Notes under the pieces: model-generated
The model's input: only the letters and a program-made list of their open reading frames with translations
Told to the model about the DNA's origin: nothing
Databases searched by the model: none
Program-made: the position numbers and the translations under genes
Part shown: positions 60,106 through 64,000 of the stretch, one piece after another
Position numbering within the stretch: position 1 is the first letter of the stretch
How the letters are laid out: every line of letters starts with the position of its first letter
Source of the DNA: Granulicella pectinivorans
GTDB taxonomy: Bacteria; Acidobacteriota; Terriglobia; Terriglobales; Acidobacteriaceae
Length of the DNA stretch: 64,000 nucleotides
Direction of reading: 5' to 3'
Assembly (NCBI RefSeq): GCF_900114625.1
Contig: NZ_FOZL01000001.1
Location: 806,001 to 870,000, forward strand

Positions 60106-60488
60106 ACTTCCTGCTGGACACCCACATGCTTCTTTGGGCGACTGGCGAAACCCACCTGCTACCCAGAAAGATTCGGCCTCTTCTTGCCGATCCAGCCAAT
60201 GAGCTAGTCTACAGCGCGGCGAGCATATGGGAGATCGCGATCAAGAAGAGCCTGGGCAGGCCTGACTTTCAACGCGACCTGCATGTGATGCAGCGAGGAC
60301 TACGCACGAACGGGTATGTCGAATTACCGGTAAGCAGCTCGCACGCCCTTGCCGTTGCAACGCTTCCGCCGATTCACAAGGATCCGTTCGATCGACTGCT
60401 CATCGCGCAAGCGCTGGTGGAGGGTATTACGTTGCTGACTGTCGATTCCATCGTGGCTCGATATCCTGGGCCGATACGGAAGGTCTAG
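60102..60488 (+). CDS. PIN-domain toxin, VapC type
   Basis: 128 residues from a GTG overlapping the antitoxin stop. PIN acidic residues: D6 (LLDTH), E43 (SAASIWEIAIK), D93/D96 (KDPFDRLL) and D114 (LTVDS). Such toxins cleave RNA, often tRNA anticodon loops or rRNA. All active-site residues are present, so the toxin looks intact. Confidence 0.88.
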   Translation: MNFLLDTHMLLWATGETHLLPRKIRPLLADPANELVYSAASIWEIAIKKSLGRPDFQRDLHVMQRGLRTNGYVELPVSSSHALAVATLPPIHKDPFDRLLIAQALVEGITLLTVDSIVARYPGPIRKV

Positions 60489-60497
60489 TTATTCGAG

Positions 60498-61064
60498 CTA
60501 GCGAACCTTCAGGTACTTCTCGGGGATCGGCGTGGATGGCGTTTCAGCACCCCACATGATCTGCACGACCCAGTAGCGGTCGCCGTCTTTCAAGAGCTGG
60601 AAGCTGTTGATGCCTCGGGCGAAGGGTTTGGGGTCCGCTGGTGCGTGGCGGGACTCGTAGGTGCTCCACACCTCAACGAGATTGCCGTAGACCTCGACAC
60701 GGTTGGCGATGGATTTTTCAAAGAAGCCCTCGGCCTCCATGCGCTTGCTGGCGCGCTCGATGTAGCCGTCGATGTCGAGCAGGGTGACGTCGGCGTGGGC
60801 GCCGCTCTCGTGGATCGGTGCCAGGCGTGCGCCGGGGACGAAGAGGGTGCGCATGCGGGTCCAGTTGCGTGGCTGGCCCTTGGGGCCGGAGATCACGTTG
60901 TAGACGGCGTTGATGGTCGATTCGATGGACCTCACATCTGCCGGCGCGGCCTTGGGCCAGTCGGGGTGCGTGGCGATGGCTCCAGCAGACTTGGGAGTCT
61001 GCGCGAAGGCTGGCAGGGCAAGCGAGAGGGCGAGCAGGGCTGGGACGAGGCGGAGACGCGTCAT
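60498..61064 (-). CDS. Exported protein with an NTF2/SnoaL-like fold
   Basis: 188 residues from ATG at 61062-61064 (AGGA eight bases upstream); ATG at 61073 is an alternative. Signal peptide RLRLVPALLALSLALPAFA. The body reads like an NTF2-like (SnoaL/DUF4440-type) domain: VRSIESTINAVYNVISG, DIDGYIERASKRMEAEGFFEK, then NSFQLLKDGDRYWVVQIMW. Ligand unknown. Convergent with the toxin gene. Confidence 0.72.
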   Translation of the reverse strand: MTRLRLVPALLALSLALPAFAQTPKSAGAIATHPDWPKAAPADVRSIESTINAVYNVISGPKGQPRNWTRMRTLFVPGARLAPIHESGAHADVTLLDIDGYIERASKRMEAEGFFEKSIANRVEVYGNLVEVWSTYESRHAPADPKPFARGINSFQLLKDGDRYWVVQIMWGAETPSTPIPEKYLKVR

Positions 61065-61090
61065 GGGAGTCATCCTACGCGCTTGCCTAC

Positions 61091-61735
61091 CTACCAGGAA
61101 ATGTAGACGCCGCTGCGGCTGTAGTCGGAACGGGTGAGCTGCTGCATCATGAAGTCCGCCACGTCGACGCGGCTGATGCGGCTTGCGCCGCGCGGCAGGG
61201 CATCGCGGTCGATGCGGAGCTTGTCGAGGCCTCGGCCGTCGACGTTCATGAGCATGGGCGGCATAGGCATGGTCCAGTCGAGGGTGCTTGCGGAGAGGGC
61301 CTTGTACTGGGCGATCTGGCTGGCTACGGGGTACTTGAGGAAGGTGTTGTAGACGATCTTCTGGACGAACCAGCGCCGCCATGCCGCCTGTTTGTCGAGC
61401 GAGGTGGGCTCGGCACCAGCGGAGCCCAGGGCTACGATGCGTTTGGGTCCGTTGCGCTCCATGGCGGCGACGATGAGGGGGATGGCTCGCTCGAGGACAT
61501 CCTCCTTTTTCAACGAGCGAGCCCCGAGAGCGGAGAGGACGGCGTCGGCTCCGGAGAGGGTCGCCTCGATCGCCTTGGGGTCGAAGGCGTTACCCTCCAC
61601 CGTCTGTACCCGGTCGCGATAGGAAAAGGAGGCGGGTGTCCGCAGCAGGGCGGTGACGGTGTAACCGGCGGCAAGACAGCGCTCGGTGAGTAGTTTGCCG
61701 GTTGCTCCGGAGGCTCCAAAGAGCGCGATTCGCAT
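61091..61735 (-). CDS. NAD(P)H-binding atypical SDR protein
   Basis: 214 residues. MRIALFGASGATGKLLTERCLAAGY is the N-terminal NAD(P) motif of the NAD(P)H-binding/NmrA-like atypical SDR group; VVEGN-like QTVEGNAFDPKAIEATLSGADAVLSALGA follows. No catalytic YxxxK, as often in this group. Function unknown; it may be redox sensing or reduction of a flavin. Located upstream of the SnoaL-like gene on the minus strand. Confidence 0.82.
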   Translation of the reverse strand: MRIALFGASGATGKLLTERCLAAGYTVTALLRTPASFSYRDRVQTVEGNAFDPKAIEATLSGADAVLSALGARSLKKEDVLERAIPLIVAAMERNGPKRIVALGSAGAEPTSLDKQAAWRRWFVQKIVYNTFLKYPVASQIAQYKALSASTLDWTMPMPPMLMNVDGRGLDKLRIDRDALPRGASRISRVDVADFMMQQLTRSDYSRSGVYISW

Positions 61736-62368
61736 GGTTGTCTTCTCCTCGTTCAGAAACGGGCCTCAGATGGTTGTACCCGGTTTTTCCTCAGCCCGTG
61801 CGCCGGCCTGTGAACAATGTGGGCCGGGTAAACAACTGATTCCAGATTTGTTGGATGCCCTTCCCACGATTTCCGCCTAGTCTTCTCAGCATTGTGAAGA
61901 AAGCCGTGTGCGAAATGTGGAATCTGCGGTACCGATCTTTTGATTTCCTCCCAGTCTTACCTGCTCTCCTTTTTTGCACACCGGGTTTTCTAAACTGGGG
62001 GCACAGGCTAAGAGTTTTGGTTTGTTTGGTTTAAGTTGGTTATCCACATTTGAAGCGCAAACGGTTACTGCTTCTAGCACTCTCTATCCTTTTTCCTCTG
62101 TATTCGTAGAAGCAGTCGCTCGACCTGAAGTTTGGGAAGCAGCATGAGGGAAAGACCTTCGCTCCCTCGGGCGTTCCCGGCTTGCTCCGGCCTGAGCATC
62201 GGGCGGCCCCGCAACCCACATACGTTCGCGGTTTCCCACAAAGAAAGCTGTCGCTTCCGCAGGGCATTCCTCCATAGAATCGAAGCTGTTGGCGGGCCTG
62301 GCGGCGTGAAGGGTGGCCCGTGCTGTAGAGTTTTTTTAGTACCCCGTTTACCTCTTGGAGATGCAATC
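61736..62368. other. oriC: Candidate origin of replication (oriC) upstream of dnaN
   Basis: About 630 noncoding bases. A perfect DnaA box TTATCCACA is at 62040-62048, TTTTGCACA (one allowed variant) at 61972-61980, and reverse near-matches are at 61809-61817 (TTGTTCACA) and 61893-61901 (TTCTTCACA). A T/G-rich, easily melted stretch (about 62010-62040) lies beside the perfect box. A ten-bp inverted repeat 62067-62076/62107-62116 has a pyrimidine-rich loop. Noncoding length and box cluster support oriC; a functional test is lacking. Confidence 0.6.
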
Positions 62369-63550
62369 GTGAGCACATCAGTCCCGAACCTTGAAAGCCC
62401 CGTCGCCCAGGCCCCTACCGGCAACCTTGAACTGACCGTCTCGCGCGCCGAGTTACTGCGCGAGCTGACGGCGGCGCAGTCGGTGGTGGAGCGCAAGACG
62501 ACGATCCCGATCCTGTCGAACTTTCTCTTCGAGGCGACCGAGGATGGCAAGCTCACCATCACGGCTACGGATCTCGACCAGTCGCTGCGCACGAGCTGCA
62601 CGGCCAAGGTGAAGAAGCCGGGTGCCTGCACGATTCCGGCACGCAAGCTGTACGACTACATCAAGTTGCTGCCCGAAGGTGACATCTCGATCAAGCTGAT
62701 GGACAACCACTGGGTGCAGATTCGCGCAGGCCGCTCGAACACCAAGATGGTGGGCATGGCGCGAGCGAACTTCCCACAGGTTCCGGAGTTTCCGGCGTCT
62801 GGCGCGTTCAAGATCTCGGTGCCGTCGCTGAAGGGCATGATCGCGAAGACGATCTTTGCGATCTCGAACGAGGAGTCGCGGTACACGCTGAACGGCGCGC
62901 TGCTGGTGATCAAGGCCGAGTCGATGGCGATGGTGGCGACCGACGGTCACCGCCTGGCGCATGTGGAGAAGCTGGGCGAGACGATCGAGGGCGTGTCGGG
63001 CGAGAAGAAGACGCTGATCCCGCGCAAGGCGCTGGCGGAGCTTTCGAGCCTGCTTGGCTCGACGGAGGCCGATACGCTGGAGTTCGGCGATGACGAACAG
63101 ACGCTGTTCTTCAAGGTAGGCGGACGCGTCCTGACCAGCCGCAAGCTGACCGGGCAGTTTCCAAACTACGAGGCTGTGCTGCCGCGCGATAACAATAAGT
63201 TCGTGATCGTGCGGTCGGAAGACCTGATGGGCTGCATCCAGCGCGTGGCGCAGTTTGCCGATGAGCGCTCAGGCGCGATCAAGATCCGGCTCGAGCAGAA
63301 TGAGCTCAAGTTATCCTCATCTTCCACAGATGCCGGTGAATCCGAGGACACGATCGAGACGCCATATAACTACGATCCGCTTGTGGTTGGCTTCAACTCG
63401 CAATACCTGATCGACTTCCTGAAGGCGATCGGCACGCAGGGTGAGGTGCGGCTGGAGTTCAAGGACGCGCAGTCGGCCGGGCAGATGCGGCCCGAGGATG
63501 GCAATGAGGATGTGAAGTATCGGTACATCCTGATGCCCATGAGGATCTGA
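62369..63550 (+). CDS. dnaN: DNA polymerase III beta sliding clamp
   Basis: 393 residues from a GTG at 62369 with GGAG eight bases upstream; the longer frame through the origin region is rejected. Three clamp domains; features include LTVSRAELLRELTAAQSVVERKTTIPILSNFLFEA at the start, MVATDGHRLAHVEK, and the C-terminal hydrophobic end YRYILMPMRI. The N-terminus has about 25 extra residues compared with the E. coli protein. Confidence 0.95.
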   Translation: MSTSVPNLESPVAQAPTGNLELTVSRAELLRELTAAQSVVERKTTIPILSNFLFEATEDGKLTITATDLDQSLRTSCTAKVKKPGACTIPARKLYDYIKLLPEGDISIKLMDNHWVQIRAGRSNTKMVGMARANFPQVPEFPASGAFKISVPSLKGMIAKTIFAISNEESRYTLNGALLVIKAESMAMVATDGHRLAHVEKLGETIEGVSGEKKTLIPRKALAELSSLLGSTEADTLEFGDDEQTLFFKVGGRVLTSRKLTGQFPNYEAVLPRDNNKFVIVRSEDLMGCIQRVAQFADERSGAIKIRLEQNELKLSSSSTDAGESEDTIETPYNYDPLVVGFNSQYLIDFLKAIGTQGEVRLEFKDAQSAGQMRPEDGNEDVKYRYILMPMRI

Positions 63551-63607
63551 GGTACTTCGTACCGTGGATCGCGGCTTCCGCCGCAAAAGACTAAAAGACA
63601 GCAGCTA

Positions 63608-63643
63608 CACGGTTGGGCTTTCGGGCTCGACCGTTTAGTTTTT
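63608..63643 (+). terminator. Rho-independent terminator after dnaN
   Basis: Imperfect hairpin CACGGTTGGGC / GGCTCGACCGT with a short TTTC loop, followed by TTTAGTTTTT, 58 bases after the dnaN stop. Confidence 0.6.
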
Positions 63644-63740
63644 AAGGTGGCTGGGCATCGTTATTTGCCGCCTTTGAGTCTCACTTCCTAGTTGGCCTGC
63701 GGCTTCGCGGCCACATTGACAAAATTTTTTGGAGCTTCGC

Positions 63741-64000
63741 GTGACGAAAACGAACGCTGTTTTGATGCTTGGGCTTTGTCTTGCGGCCGGGGCCGTATTG
63801 TCCGCGCAGGAATCGATGCCGTCGCAGATGATGGGCAGTTGGAAGATTGTGCGTACGCTGCCGACGAAGACTCCCGGATGCTGGGATGGTGCGAAGGATC
63901 TGGTTGGATCGACGTTGACTTATAGCCCCCGGGCCATGCGGTGGCGTGGCGGATCGGTGCCGTTGACGGGCGTGGTAACCCGCTCGCTGACGAATGAGAC
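63741..64000 (+). CDS. Exported protein, partial (runs off the window)
   Basis: At least 86 residues from GTG at 63741, with GGAG six bases upstream. Signal peptide KTNAVLMLGLCLAAGAVLSAQ, then a soluble part MGSWKIVRTLPTKTPGCWDGAKDLVGSTLTYSPRAMRW. No family recognised; the C-terminus lies beyond the window. Confidence 0.65.
   Translation, partial: MTKTNAVLMLGLCLAAGAVLSAQESMPSQMMGSWKIVRTLPTKTPGCWDGAKDLVGSTLTYSPRAMRWRGGSVPLTGVVTRSLTNE

Noticed and set aside
62130..62145. 4.5S SRP RNA, suggested by GGAAGCAGC
   Set aside because: The rest of the conserved SRP loop and the flanking helix are absent.
1..64000. CRISPR arrays, insertion sequences, prophage genes, classical riboswitches
   Set aside because: No regularly spaced direct repeats, transposase or phage structural genes were seen, and no leader matches a riboswitch core I know.

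Overview
The window looks like the replication-origin region of an Acidobacteria (Terriglobia/Acidobacteriaceae-type) chromosome. Evidence: a soil-acidobacterial TIGR03435-type exported protein, a giant exported beta-propeller/choice-of-anchor protein with an internal Arg-rich membrane segment, an alternative complex III plus A2-type caa3 oxidase cluster, high GC, and dnaA, dnaN, parA, parB, rsmG, mnmE, rpmH, rnpA, yidD, yidC and jag all close together. Genes left of about 57.5 kb are mostly on the minus strand and the replication core to the right is on the plus strand, as expected for transcription running away from an origin at about 57.5-62.4 kb.

Layout. 0-1 kb: a minus-strand array of at least five short structured modules. 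They share a basal stem and internal loop but carry different tRNA-derived pieces, and a small four-cysteine protein gene lies inside the array. This is the strangest part of the window. 1.4-14.8 kb: housekeeping and accessory genes (23S rRNA methyltransferase, HI0933-type flavoprotein, a 1498-residue exported protein, nucleotide-sugar dehydrogenase and epimerase, aldo/keto reductase, class II photolyase, GNAT, an EF-P with an EfpL-like loop). 14.9-28.7 kb: one long respiratory operon on the minus strand, actABCDEF, a small membrane protein, SCO1-like protein, then coxBACD. Together these would carry electrons from quinol through alternative complex III to the cytochrome-c-fused oxidase. 29.3-35.5 kb: base-excision repair (AlkA-type, Mug), a GH57 protein, mnmE, DUF2461. 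35.8-43.2 kb: HU, an ICMT-like enzyme, parB, parA, rsmG, four parS sites, a class I amidotransferase, plsC and folC. 43.2-49.3 kb: small proteins, a ComEA-like lipoprotein, thrS, an MDR oxidoreductase and jag. 49.5-52.1 kb: yidC-yidD-rnpA.

52.1-57.4 kb is an accessory block that separates rnpA from rpmH. It holds two Fe(II)-type oxygenases, a TIGR03435 protein, a PaiB-like flavin protein and a cupin, and its left part is visibly richer in A/T. rpmH has a strong promoter and faces away from dnaA. dnaA and dnaN are separated by a Phd/VapC toxin-antitoxin pair and two small enzymes. The noncoding stretch before dnaN has a perfect DnaA box and is the best oriC candidate. The window ends inside an exported protein gene.

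All functional calls come from reading motifs and gene order; no searches were run.
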